From positions 99,565-163,564 of the forward strand of contig CAWEIU010000006.1 of the NCBI GenBank assembly GCA_963809245.1: a stretch of DNA of 64,000 bases, given 5' to 3'. Source of the DNA: Roseiarcus sp963809245 (lineage in GTDB: Bacteria; Pseudomonadota; Alphaproteobacteria; Rhizobiales; Beijerinckiaceae). Made by a program: the position numbers and the translations under genes. Each line of letters begins with the position of its first letter. Position 1 is the first letter of the stretch. The notes beneath the pieces are model-generated. The model made no database searches, was not told the DNA's origin, and was given only the letters and a program-made list of their open reading frames with translations. Positions 16,325 through 24,519 of the stretch are shown piece after piece.

Positions 16325-17068
16325 ATGGTGAAAGAAGCATTGAGCAAGCGGCGGCGCGCGAACGGGTTTTCAATTCAGGGGCGGACGGCCGGCCTGGGTT
16401 CATCATGGCGCCGTATGCGCTCGTCACTCGCCGCGGCGGCGCCGATGGTCGCCCTCGCGTCGTTGCTGTGGGGCGCAGCCTCTCATGCGCAGCAGGCGGC
16501 GCCGACACGGCCGGCGCCCGCAGGCGGCGTGCAACTTGCGGCGCAGACGGGCCAGACGCCGCCGCCGCGTTGCGACGCCAATTGCGTGCGCGCCAACGCC
16601 GGCAAAGCGGCCGATGCCTGCGCGCCGCGCATCGAGGCGGAGGCTCCGAGCGATTTCGAATGGATGACCCGGCCGACGCCAGGCATTTTTCAACAGGCTG
16701 ACCCCTCTTCGCCCAGCGATTCAGTCGTTCGCTTCCGCGGCGATTCGATACGCTTCCTCGCCGCGGACAAATCATGGACGCGGGTCAGCTACGAATGCGG
16801 CTATGACGTCGCGACGCAGTCGGTCGACTTCGTGCACGTGCGCTCCGGCCGTCTCGACCAGCCTCTCGTGGCGCAGCCTGCAACCGCCGCTCCGGCGCGA
16901 TCGACGACCGCCGCTCTCGTCAAGCCGGCGAGCGGCGTCCCAACGCCGACTTCCCTGGCGGCCACTTCAACGCCACTGCCGGCCGCCGCGACGCACCCCA
17001 GACCGCATGTCGGCGAGCCGAGCCCGATCGAAATCCAGCAAGAGGTCGCCAATCCGAAGCCCCACTGA
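16325..17068 (+). CDS. Unknown secreted protein at the end of the curli locus
   Basis: From ATG 16325, 5 bases after the csgH stop, the product is 247 residues. A hydrophobic export signal ends ASHAQQ at about residue 58, after a basic N-terminus. The mature protein has RCDANCVRANAGKAADACAP, then a compact segment WMTRPTPGIFQQADPSSPSD and VVRFRGDSIRFLAADKSWTR followed by VSYECGYD, and ends in a Pro/Ala/Thr-rich tail of about 70 residues. Four cysteines suggest disulfides. I do not recognise the family. Its direct linkage to csgH suggests a periplasmic or surface role in curli biogenesis, but that is context only. Confidence 0.6.
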   Translation: MVKEALSKRRRANGFSIQGRTAGLGSSWRRMRSSLAAAAPMVALASLLWGAASHAQQAAPTRPAPAGGVQLAAQTGQTPPPRCDANCVRANAGKAADACAPRIEAEAPSDFEWMTRPTPGIFQQADPSSPSDSVVRFRGDSIRFLAADKSWTRVSYECGYDVATQSVDFVHVRSGRLDQPLVAQPATAAPARSTTAALVKPASGVPTPTSLAATSTPLPAAATHPRPHVGEPSPIEIQQEVANPKPH

Positions 17069-17428
17069 GGCGCGTTGCAAAGGGGCGGAAAGTATCGGCG
17101 GGCTCATCACCCCGACGATCGCGGGCGGTGTGGGATACGGCGATTTCGACGTTCGAGGCGAACGCGAACGTGCGGGGCGCCGGTATTCGCCACGAATGCC
17201 GCTGAACCGTCCCCGTCATTGCGAGCGGAGCGAAGCAATCCAATTGCGATGCAAGCGGAGGAATGGATTGCTTCGGCGCTCACGCGCCTCGCAATGACGA
17301 TCCAGCGGTATTGCAGACGGCTTTAAGCAAATACTTCTGGCCGAAAATCGAGCTTAACGGGTCAGCAATCGGTCCACTTGACGCCCCCGTCCGGCAAGAG
17401 CGACGGGCCTCTTGGCGCCTCACATGTT
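17069..17428. other. Intergenic region with one dispersed palindrome
   Basis: No credible gene is seen in these 360 bases. The main content is the REP-like palindrome at 17214-17299. The rest is unremarkable, and the short open frames crossing it have no family resemblance. Confidence 0.6.
17214..17299. repeat. REP-like palindromic element, family 1
   Basis: CGTCATTGCGAG at 17214-17225 is the exact complement of CTCGCAATGACG at 17288-17299, and inside it GCGAAGCAATCCA is mirrored by TGGATTGCTTCG. The same outer and inner motifs recur at 44052-44144 and 50919-50982. Elements of this look are common dispersed intergenic repeats in alphaproteobacteria. Confidence 0.8.
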
Positions 17429-17920
17429 CTATCCCGTCTCGAAATCGCCTCGCTGGGGCGGGGCGATCGGCGTGAACAAACTACGGTCGGGCTTCAAGTC
17501 GAGCAGGGGCGTCCCGTCGAGGCAGTCGAGGCCTCTGACGTTGAGGGTTCCACCCTGGCGGGAGACGAGCGTGACGAGCGACGTTCCGATTGGATTGGGC
17601 CGCGCCGGCGACCGGATAGAGAAGGTCCCTCGCGTGTCGCCGTCATTGGCCGGACTTTGACGAATGAGATCGCGACGAGATTCATGCAGCCAATAGAGAA
17701 CCTCTATCCGTTCGAATTGCTCAATGCCGTCAAGCGCTCCTACCCAAAGCTCACGCACCTCGATACGACAGATCGGTCCATCGTGGCGTCCCTGGCGCGG
17801 ACAATCGAGCCGCGACGTCCACGGCGTCCGAATGGTCCCGATGAACACGAGGCCGGCGTCGACCGGCGCCGGCGCCTCGACCACGACTTCGTTCCGCCGG
17901 ATTTCGTTCAGTCTGACCAT
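17429..17920 (-). CDS. trmO: tRNA (N6-threonylcarbamoyladenosine(37)-N6)-methyltransferase TrmO-like (TsaA/UPF0066)
   Basis: This 163-residue protein carries the TsaA/UPF0066 signatures: FIGTIRTPW near residue 26, CPRQGR, VLYWLHESRRDLIRQSP, and FSIRSPARPNPIGTSLVTLV followed by LDCLDGTPLLDLKP. TrmO methylates t6A37 of certain threonine tRNAs using S-adenosylmethionine and aids decoding accuracy. The first residues MVRLNEIRRNEVVVEAPAPV are a plausible short lead. It stands alone on the minus strand. Substrate specificity is inferred from the family. Confidence 0.88.
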   Translation of the reverse strand: MVRLNEIRRNEVVVEAPAPVDAGLVFIGTIRTPWTSRLDCPRQGRHDGPICRIEVRELWVGALDGIEQFERIEVLYWLHESRRDLIRQSPANDGDTRGTFSIRSPARPNPIGTSLVTLVSRQGGTLNVRGLDCLDGTPLLDLKPDRSLFTPIAPPQRGDFETG

Positions 17921-18081
17921 GACCTCGAAGTCGCCGAGTTAGCGAAGAGTTGCATTTCCACGTGAGCGCTGGCCGACCACTCTCACGGCCTTCCCGGCCT
18001 TCGCCGAAAGCCCCCGAGTTGGCAGCTTCGATTTCAGACCGGTCGGCCGCCGAGGATACCCACAGTTTCGATCCGCGAGGG

Positions 18082-18726
18082 TCAAGTCGCCTCGTAGCCG
18101 CGCGATTTTGTTTCGACCGCCTTTTCTCCCTTCAGGCTCGAAAGGAACTCCTCGTGCGTCATCGGCTTGGAGAACATCGGATAGTTCTTCTCGACGGCTA
18201 CGCGCTGCTCTTCCTCGCTGAGAGTCGCCGTGCAATCCTTGAGCGTGACGACGTCATAGCCCTTTTCGTAGCCGGTCCGCATCGTCGACTCGACACAGCA
18301 ATTGGTCAGAAAACCGCCGAGCGCGATGGTCGAGATGCCACGGCTTCGCAGGATGAAATCAAGGTTCGTCGTGGCGAATCCGCAAAGGCCCCGCTTGCCC
18401 TCAATGACGATATCGCCCGGCGCCGGCTTCAAGACGTCGACAATCTCGGCGCCCCAGGTTCCCTGCCGAAACGACTTGCTGTCGACCACGCCCTTCAGGA
18501 TGCCGTACGGGCTCGGGCTCAATTCATGATAGTCGTCGGTGAAGGTGATTGGCGCGTAGACGATGGTGGCGCCGAGTTCCCGCGCGCGCTTAACCGTTTC
18601 CACCGTGTTCGCCAACATGTTGGTTTGGTCCATGACGGGCTTTACGGCCTGATGCAAAGTCCCGCCGTCGGAAGTGAAGTCGTTCTGATATTCGATGAGA
18701 ACGACCGCGGTTGATTTCGGATCCAT
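18082..18726 (-). CDS. Cysteine hydrolase (isochorismatase family)
   Basis: From ATG 18726, with GGAGAG 6 bases upstream, the product is 214 residues. The catalytic triad of the family is visible: Asp in VLIEYQNDFTSD, Lys in VIEGKRGLCGF and Cys in GGFLTNCCVESTMRT, the last with the cis-peptide-type turn before it. Members hydrolyse isochorismate, nicotinamide, biuret, N-carbamoyl compounds and similar amides. The substrate cannot be assigned here: neighbours (trmO downstream, a small secreted protein upstream) give no pathway. No export signal is present. Confidence 0.85.
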   Translation of the reverse strand: MDPKSTAVVLIEYQNDFTSDGGTLHQAVKPVMDQTNMLANTVETVKRARELGATIVYAPITFTDDYHELSPSPYGILKGVVDSKSFRQGTWGAEIVDVLKPAPGDIVIEGKRGLCGFATTNLDFILRSRGISTIALGGFLTNCCVESTMRTGYEKGYDVVTLKDCTATLSEEEQRVAVEKNYPMFSKPMTHEEFLSSLKGEKAVETKSRGYEAT

Positions 18727-18949
18727 CGCGACTCTCCAGTTCACGCCTCGGCGCCCCGCGCCTGTCGCGGCGCGTGGGCGCCGCGCTGAATATGGATCAA
18801 CATCACGCGGGATGCGAGGGGCTGGACCAGCAGCAAGACTTGGGCGCCCGTTCGGGTCGCGGTTGTCGAAGTCGTGAAGCGCTCGACCCAGCGCGTAACG
18901 AGAAAGTTAGTTGCCCAGCGGCCGGGCGAGATGAGACGACAGCACAGAC

Positions 18950-19450
18950 ATGCCTAGGCAAGCTGATAGCGTTCGGACGCGTATCCGCCATCTATCCCGC
19001 AGCCGTCTTGTGCAAAGCCTGATTGCGGCTATCGCGTCGCTCATCGTTGCGACGCCTAGTTCTGCGACCGTGCAAGAGACGAGCATGGCTGACGTGCGGA
19101 CGCATTTTGCCCATTGCATCGAAGAGCCCCCGGGCGCGGATGGAACGCTCGTTACCGTGTATTTTTCGCTAAAGAGCGACGGCGATATTTTTGGTAAGCC
19201 GCGAGTCGTGCTGTTGGGATATCAAGGAAGCGACGATGATCGTCGGTCAATTACGTCTTCGATACTAAACTCGCTCGACAAATGCCTGCCGCTAAAACTT
19301 AGCGCCGACATGGCTCGGACGATTCCCGGGCAAGTCTACTTCCTTCAATTCCGATTTGGCACGCGCGGATCGGCCAAAACCGAGCTGAAATTTCGGCCCT
19401 ACGGAAGCGGTAGCCCGCTCGACCCCTGGGGTGGCCAATTGTGGCGGTGA
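18950..19450 (+). CDS. Secreted protein with TonB/TolA C-terminal-like domain
   Basis: The 166-residue product has a basic N-terminus, a hydrophobic segment at about 20-37 and a likely cleavage at SSA before TVQETS. The mature part contains FAHCIEEPPGADGTLVTVYF and SLKSDGDIFGKPRVV, then NSLDKCLPLKL and GQVYFLQFRFG. This layout, with an internal cysteine pair, resembles small TolA/TonB C-terminal-like periplasmic proteins in related bacteria. The family call is tentative. Its stop codon abuts the left member of a 29-bp inverted repeat pair. Confidence 0.6.
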   Translation: MPRQADSVRTRIRHLSRSRLVQSLIAAIASLIVATPSSATVQETSMADVRTHFAHCIEEPPGADGTLVTVYFSLKSDGDIFGKPRVVLLGYQGSDDDRRSITSSILNSLDKCLPLKLSADMARTIPGQVYFLQFRFGTRGSAKTELKFRPYGSGSPLDPWGGQLWR

Positions 19451-19479
19451 GCTAGTGGTCAAAATCAAACGCTTGGCGC
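19451..19479 (+). repeat. Left 29-bp imperfect inverted repeat flanking the phosphotransferase gene
   Basis: The stretch begins GCTAGTGGTCAAAA and ends ACGCTTGGCGC. Its reverse complement recurs at 20606-20634 with 26 of 29 positions identical. The pair encloses about 1.2 kb holding a single gene. No transposase lies inside, and I see no matching target-site duplication outside. Confidence 0.7.
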
Positions 19480-19705
19480 CCCCCTTGAGAGGGCCGCTGT
19501 GGGGGAAAGGAGACTTTGCTCGGGCCGGCCGCGACATCCCGCAATGCGCCAGAACCGGACTTGTCTCAAACCACGCGTCGCTTTGCGATTCTGGCAAACG
19601 CTGCGGCCGGGGACAGGCCACGATCATGGCTGGCAGCCAAGATCGCGGGGGCGTTCTCCTTTGCCCGCCGTTGGTGTTTGGTCGCGACCGGCGGGAGGAC
19701 AAGCA

Positions 19706-20527
19706 ATGCGGGGATCCCTCGGGGAGAAGATCAACCAGGGCGGCACGGCGGACATCCACGCCTGGGCGCCAGGTCAGGTCGTAAAGCTGTTCAAGGAAGG
19801 TTTCCCGCCGCAGCTCGGCCAGCAAGAGGCGCGGATGACCCAGGCAGTCTTCGCCGCCGGCGCGCCTGCGCCGGAGGTGTTCGGCGAGGTGACGCTCGAC
19901 GGACGCTTCGGCATCGTGCTCGGCCGCCTCGACGGACCGACACTGCTGCAGGTCACGCGCAGCGGCGCCGTGACGTTCGCTCAGGCGGGTGCGATCCTTG
20001 CGTCCCTCGGCCTGTCCGTTCACAGGATGTCTCCGCCGCCGGAGGCCTTCCATCTGCGCGGCTGGATGGACACCGCCTTCAGGCGCTCGGGCGACATCGT
20101 GCCCAAGCACATCGCCTCCGGCATCCTCGCGCTGATCGACCGCCTGCAGCAGCCGGGGGACGGGCTGTGCCATGGCGACATCCACCCTGAAAACGTGATC
20201 ATGACGGCGGACGGTCCGCGGCTGATCGACTGGACCTTTTCGATCCGCGCGCCTGCGGCCCTCGATCATGGGTTCACTCACATCAGCCTGACCGAATTTG
20301 CCCTCGACGTCACCGACAATCCGCAGCGGCCGCTTGCGGTCAATGCGGCCGCGCAATCCGAATACGCGCGGCTGTCCGGCAAGCCGGTAGCGGCGCTGAG
20401 GCAAGCGATGGAGACCTGGCTGCCGATCGCGATCGTCCGCTACTTCCTGCTTATGGGCGGGCCGACAAGCGAGCGATGGCGGCGGATGATGCAGCGCGCC
20501 GAAGCGGCCTTGCGCCCGCAGGACTGA
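19706..20527 (+). CDS. Aminoglycoside phosphotransferase-like kinase
   Basis: From ATG 19706, with GGGAGG 8 bases upstream, the product is 273 residues. The catalytic loop is LCHGDIHPENVIM and the metal-binding segment is RLIDWTFS, as in the APH/choline-kinase superfamily. The N-terminal lobe has INQGGTADIHAW and VVKLFKEGF, which supply the nucleotide loop and the lysine. Such enzymes phosphorylate small molecules such as aminoglycosides, homoserine or choline; the substrate here is unknown and a resistance role should not be assumed. The gene is enclosed by a pair of 29-bp inverted repeats, which suggests it may have moved as a unit. Confidence 0.8.
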   Translation: MRGSLGEKINQGGTADIHAWAPGQVVKLFKEGFPPQLGQQEARMTQAVFAAGAPAPEVFGEVTLDGRFGIVLGRLDGPTLLQVTRSGAVTFAQAGAILASLGLSVHRMSPPPEAFHLRGWMDTAFRRSGDIVPKHIASGILALIDRLQQPGDGLCHGDIHPENVIMTADGPRLIDWTFSIRAPAALDHGFTHISLTEFALDVTDNPQRPLAVNAAAQSEYARLSGKPVAALRQAMETWLPIAIVRYFLLMGGPTSERWRRMMQRAEAALRPQD

Positions 20528-20605
20528 ATCCTTCATCGCGCGCGCGTGGCCGTCGATGCGGCTGCTCAGTGTCGGCTTCGGGTCGACTCCAGCCAGTCGT
20601 CGCGA

Positions 20606-20634
20606 GCGCCAAGCGTCAGGTTTTGACCACTAGC
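20606..20634 (-). repeat. Right 29-bp imperfect inverted repeat flanking the phosphotransferase gene
   Basis: This stretch begins GCGCCAAGCGT and ends TTTTGACCACTAGC. It is the near-perfect reverse complement of 19451-19479. It lies about 80 bases after the kinase stop and 52 bases before the stop of the convergent SulP gene. Confidence 0.7.
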
Positions 20635-20685
20635 ACTGGTTTGGCCAGATGACCGTCGTCCATCGGCCTCGCGGCTTGGTTCGTC

Positions 20686-22182
20686 TCAGTCTAGCGGAAC
20701 CATGGCCGCCGTCCGTTTGTAAACCGCGAAGCGTTCCACAAAAGTGGCGCTGGCGTCATTCAGGCCAAGGATTTCAATTGAACGCTCATATCGCCGCGCT
20801 TTCATCACGACGCGGTCGAGGGCGCCGATAGCCGAGATGTCCCAGAAATGCGCCGCTGTTACATCGACTACGATCTTAGAGACGGACTCGGTCACGTCGA
20901 TTGAATCCGCAAATGTGCCGGCGGAGGCAAAGAAGACTTGGCCCTCCACGAAATAGGTGCGGACCGTTCCGTCCTCCGAAAGCTCGGAAGTGATCCGACT
21001 TAGACGCGAGACCTTTCCGGCAAAGAAAATGCCCGATAGCAACACTCCGACCAACACGCCTTTGGAGAGGTCCGCCGTAGCAACAACGGTTACGACAGTG
21101 GCCAGCATCACGACGGAAGATTGCCACGGATTGGATCGCAACGCCGCCAACGATTTCCACGAGAAGGTGTTGATGGACACCATGATCATGACGGCTGTAA
21201 GAGCCGCGACGGGAACGATTGCCAACAACCGCTGTAGAACGACCAGAAGCACGAGAAGAAATGCGCCTCCCACAAAGGTCGAGAGTCTTCCTCTGCCGCC
21301 GGAGGTCACGTTGATCACCGATTGGCCGATCATGGCGCACCCACCCATGCCACCGAACACAGCCGAAGCCATGTTGGCGATGCCTTGACCTACGCATTCG
21401 CGGCTTTTGCTGCTCGGCGTGTCGGTCATTTCGTCAACGATTTGTGCGGTCAGAAGCGACTCAAGCAGTCCCACGGCGGCCAGTGCCAACGCGACTGGCG
21501 CAATGATGGCGACCGTCGCCACTGTGAATGGCACATGAGGTAGGGCGAACTCTGGAAGCGCCGAGGGCAACTGGCCTAGATTGGCTATTGTGCGAACATG
21601 GATGCCAAAGACCTGCGTAGTCACTGTCAGCATCGCGATTGCCACCAATGGCGAGGGAACGGCTTTGGTCAGGTGGGGAAAACCGTAGATGATCGCGAGG
21701 CCGAGGACGATCAGGACGTAAGTGACGGTCGGTACATCCACGAGTTGCGGAATCTGAGCCAGAAAAATGAGGATCGCGAGTGCGTTTACGAAGCCAGTCA
21801 ATACGGATTGAGAAACGAACCGCATCAACCGACCGAGCTTGAGAAGTCCGGCGATGATTTGAAAAACGCCCATCAGAATGGTGGCGGCGAAAAGGTATTG
21901 AACGCCGTGGTCGCGCACCAGGCTGGCCATTAAAACGGCGGTGGACGCTGTCGCAGCCGAGATCATCGCTGGACGACCACCGGTAAAGGCGATGACGCAC
22001 GCGATTATAACCGAAGCGTAGAGGCCAACTTTGGGATCGACGCCCGCTACAACCGAAAAGCCGATTGCTTCGGGAATAAGAGCTAAGGCGACGACGACGC
22101 CCGACAGGATGTCCAGACGTGGGCCAAAAAGCCATTCACGGACGAAGGCGTGTTTGGTGATCATGTGAAGATAGGTCCGCAA
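20686..22182 (-). CDS. SulP-family anion transporter with C-terminal STAS domain
   Basis: The 498-residue product has about eleven hydrophobic segments from residue 25 to about 395, opening with LSGVVVALALIPEAIGFSVV, the SulP signature, and containing GLYASVIIACVIAFTGGRPAMISA. The C-terminal 100 residues form a STAS domain (VRTYFVEGQVFFASAGTFAD, then VVDVTAAHFWDISAIGALD). SulP proteins carry sulfate, bicarbonate or other anions; the MISAATA and CAMIGQSVIN motifs are typical of bicarbonate- and sulfate-type bacterial members. The substrate is open. A second start, Met7 at 22164, is possible. The gene looks less GC-rich than its neighbours. Confidence 0.9.
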   Translation of the reverse strand: MRTYLHMITKHAFVREWLFGPRLDILSGVVVALALIPEAIGFSVVAGVDPKVGLYASVIIACVIAFTGGRPAMISAATASTAVLMASLVRDHGVQYLFAATILMGVFQIIAGLLKLGRLMRFVSQSVLTGFVNALAILIFLAQIPQLVDVPTVTYVLIVLGLAIIYGFPHLTKAVPSPLVAIAMLTVTTQVFGIHVRTIANLGQLPSALPEFALPHVPFTVATVAIIAPVALALAAVGLLESLLTAQIVDEMTDTPSSKSRECVGQGIANMASAVFGGMGGCAMIGQSVINVTSGGRGRLSTFVGGAFLLVLLVVLQRLLAIVPVAALTAVMIMVSINTFSWKSLAALRSNPWQSSVVMLATVVTVVATADLSKGVLVGVLLSGIFFAGKVSRLSRITSELSEDGTVRTYFVEGQVFFASAGTFADSIDVTESVSKIVVDVTAAHFWDISAIGALDRVVMKARRYERSIEILGLNDASATFVERFAVYKRTAAMVPLD

Positions 22183-22710
22183 TTGACGCAGATAGGAAAC
22201 CGCTGATCAGTTCAACGTTCTGTGTATCTGTCATGTGCGTTATCCGGCGGATCGGCGGCCGGAAGAGCCACTCGGATTTTCACCGAGTCCATTTGAATGC
22301 CGTCACATAGAGGCAATTTATGCTGGCGCGCAACCATTGCGAGCTGATTTCGTGCGGCTTCCAAGATTTTCGCAAGGCGCGGCCATTGCGAGAGTATCAA
22401 ACCCTTCACCGTTGCAAATGCCGGCTCTCCCCCCACAGCGGCCTACCAATACGAGGCTGACAATTTCTTTCCCGGCGCGCAAACTCGCGTTATCCTTTTT
22501 ACGCGTGCCAGAGCCACTTTTTTCGGGCGCGACGGACCTGACGCCGAGAACCTGCGTCGGGGTTGCATTCGTCAAACTCCGCTGGGGCAAGCCATTGAAA
22601 TCGCAGCAAGTCTCGTCAAGCCCATCCTTGACGAAACTTGACGTCGCTTGACAAAGCGTGACGCGGGCTTGACGCGAAGCTCGGCGTCAATCTCCTGCCG
22701 GCGTCTCGCC
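22183..22710. other. Intergenic region with phased repeats and possible coding remnants
   Basis: This 528-base gap has no gene that I can support. On the minus strand two overlapping frames between 22590 and 22212 look as if they could be halves of one short decayed sequence, joining near KIL-EAARNQLAMVARQHKLP, but I recognise no family. From 22613 to 22677 there is a run of CTTGACG motifs, listed separately. Confidence 0.4.
22613..22677 (+). repeat. Five helically phased CTTGACG-type direct repeats with an inverted copy
   Basis: CTTGACG begins at 22627 and 22637, CTTGACA at 22647, CGTGACG at 22657 and CTTGACG again at 22668. Steps are 10, 10, 10 and 11 bases, close to one helical turn. An inverted copy TCGTCAAG at 22613-22620 pairs with CTTGACGA at 22627-22634 around a 6-base loop. 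The array lies 34 bases beyond the stop of the hydroxyacid dehydrogenase gene and upstream of nothing on the plus strand. Confidence 0.6.
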
Positions 22711-23706
22711 TCAGAGCATGCTCGGCAGCACTCGGTCCGGCGGGCGGTGGCCGTCCATGAAGGTCTTGATGTTGATGATGACCTTCTCGCCCATGTCGTT
22801 GCGCCCTTCATAGGTCGCCGAACCCATGTGCGGCAGCAGCGTCACTTTGCCCTTGTTGGCGAGCGCGATCAATTTGTCCGAGACGGCGGGAGCGTGCTCG
22901 AAGACGTCGAGCCCGGCGCCGGCGATTTCGCCGGCCTCCAACATGCGCGTCAGGGCGTTCTCGTCGATCACCTCGCCGCGCGCCGTGTTGATGATGATCG
23001 CCTCGGGGCGCAGGTATTTTAGGCGGCGCGCCGAGAGAAGATGGTATGTCGCCGGCGTGTGCGGGCAGTTGACCGAGACGAAGTCCATGCGCGCGAGCAT
23101 CTGGTCGAGCGAATCCCAATAGGTCGCCTCCAGGGATTCCTCGATCTGCTGCGCGACGCGGCGGCGGTTGTGATAGTGGATGGACATGCCGAACGCCCGG
23201 GCGCGCGAGGCCAGCGCCTGGCCGATGCGGCCCATGCCGACGATGCCGAGGCGCTTGCCGCCGAGCCGGCGGCCCAGCATCCAGGTCGGCGACCAGCCGG
23301 TCCAGCGCCCCTCGGGAATGACGCGCGCGCCCTCGGCGATGCGGCGCGCGGTGGCGAGAATGAGCGCCATGGTCATGTCCGCCGTGTCCTCGGTGAGGAC
23401 GCCCGGCGTGTTGGTGACGGTGATGCCGCGTCTGAGCGCGGAGGTGACGTCGATATGATCGACGCCGTTGCCGAAATTGGCGATCAGCTTCATGTGCTCG
23501 CCGGCCTGGGCGATCATCTGGGCGGTGATGTGGTCGGTGATGGTCGGCACGATCACGTCGGCTTCGCGCATCGCCTCGACGATCTCGCTCTCCGACATCG
23601 GCTTGTCCTCGAGATTGAGGCGGGCGTCGAACAATTCGCGCATTCGGGTCTCGACGAGGTCCGGCAGTCGGCGCGTGACGATGACGACGGGCTTCTTCCT
23701 AGACAT
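22711..23706 (-). CDS. D-2-hydroxyacid dehydrogenase (glyoxylate reductase / D-glycerate dehydrogenase type)
   Basis: From ATG 23706 the product is 331 residues, the usual family length; 20 residues further upstream in frame are not conserved. The NAD(P)-binding motif is LGIVGMGRIGQALA in the middle. Catalytic residues are the arginine before NFGNGVDHIDV and in NTARGEVIDENAL, the glutamate of AGAGLDVFEHAP and the histidine of LLPHMGSAT. These enzymes reduce glyoxylate or hydroxypyruvate, or act on other 2-hydroxyacids. GGGGAGAGCAGGG lies upstream as ribosome-binding region. It is divergent from the SH3 gene. Confidence 0.9.
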   Translation of the reverse strand: MSRKKPVVIVTRRLPDLVETRMRELFDARLNLEDKPMSESEIVEAMREADVIVPTITDHITAQMIAQAGEHMKLIANFGNGVDHIDVTSALRRGITVTNTPGVLTEDTADMTMALILATARRIAEGARVIPEGRWTGWSPTWMLGRRLGGKRLGIVGMGRIGQALASRARAFGMSIHYHNRRRVAQQIEESLEATYWDSLDQMLARMDFVSVNCPHTPATYHLLSARRLKYLRPEAIIINTARGEVIDENALTRMLEAGEIAGAGLDVFEHAPAVSDKLIALANKGKVTLLPHMGSATYEGRNDMGEKVIINIKTFMDGHRPPDRVLPSML

Positions 23707-23939
23707 TGGCCCTGCTCTCCCCGTTCTTCCGGAGCCTCGACGACCGTGGCCTGATTTCAACCCCATTCATGCGCAACATCAAAGGCCTTTACGCATCGTT
23801 TACGGCGATTCACGCAGAAATGGAGCCCCAGGGAAAGCCCTCGGGTCGCGCCTTGATTGTGAGCCGTCGCGGCCTCTCTACCAGATGGAGAGGCAAAGAC
23901 AAGGACAGGCGGCTTGGCGCCGTCGAGCAGGGAACGGGT

Positions 23940-24482
23940 ATGAACCTCATCGGCTTCTTGATTCGCATTTTCGGCTTGCGGCGCGCCGCGCTCGGCCTCG
24001 TTTCAGCGTTGGTCGCGCTCTCGTCCCCGGCGTTCGCGGACCCCGTCGGCCCCTCGACCGGCCTGCCGCTGCCCCGTTATGCGAGCCTCAAGACCGATCG
24101 CGTCAACCTGCGCGAAGGGCCCTCGAAGGACCATGCCACCAAGTGGGTGTACGAGCGCGCCGGACTGCCGGTCGAGATCACGGCTGAATTCGACACTTGG
24201 CGCAAGGTGCGCGATTCCGAGGGCACGGAAGGCTGGGTGCTGCATTCTCTTCTTTCCGGGCGCCGCACCGGCCTCGTCGGCGTCGGCAAGACCGGCCAGA
24301 CCTTCAAGATTTATACGCAGCCGCGGACCAATGGCGACGTCGCGGCGACCCTGCAATCCGGCGTGATCGCCAATGTCCGCTCTTGTGACGGCTCGTGGTG
24401 CCTGATCTTCGGCGACGGATACAGGGGCTATATTGAACAGGTGACCCTGTGGGGCGTATATCCTGGCGAGAAGCTCCCGTAA
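23940..24482 (+). CDS. Secreted bacterial SH3-domain protein
   Basis: From ATG 23940 the product is 180 residues with a signal peptide ending SSPAFA before DPVGPS. The mature chain holds two SH3-like repeats. The first includes LKTDRVNLREGPSKDHATKW and EFDTWRKVRDSEGTEGWVLH; the second includes IYTQPRTNGDVAATL and CDGSWCLIFGDGYRGYIEQV. This is the SH3_4/DUF1058 type common in alphaproteobacterial periplasms, where it may bind cell wall. The frame is open back to 23706, so a longer start is possible, but only this one gives a signal peptide. It ends about 40 bases before the RegB-like kinase gene. Confidence 0.82.
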   Translation: MNLIGFLIRIFGLRRAALGLVSALVALSSPAFADPVGPSTGLPLPRYASLKTDRVNLREGPSKDHATKWVYERAGLPVEITAEFDTWRKVRDSEGTEGWVLHSLLSGRRTGLVGVGKTGQTFKIYTQPRTNGDVAATLQSGVIANVRSCDGSWCLIFGDGYRGYIEQVTLWGVYPGEKLP

Positions 24483-24519
24483 CCCGCGGCCCTGGCCGCG
24501 CGAGACACGCGACGAGACC

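Noticed and set aside
19706..20527. Aminoglycoside resistance determinant
   Set aside because: Only the general kinase motifs are visible; the family acts on many small molecules and nothing supports antibiotic specificity.
22235..22651. Plus-strand 138-codon open frame in the SulP-hydroxyacid dehydrogenase gap
   Set aside because: No family resemblance, no ribosome-binding site, and its end is made of the CTTGACG repeats.
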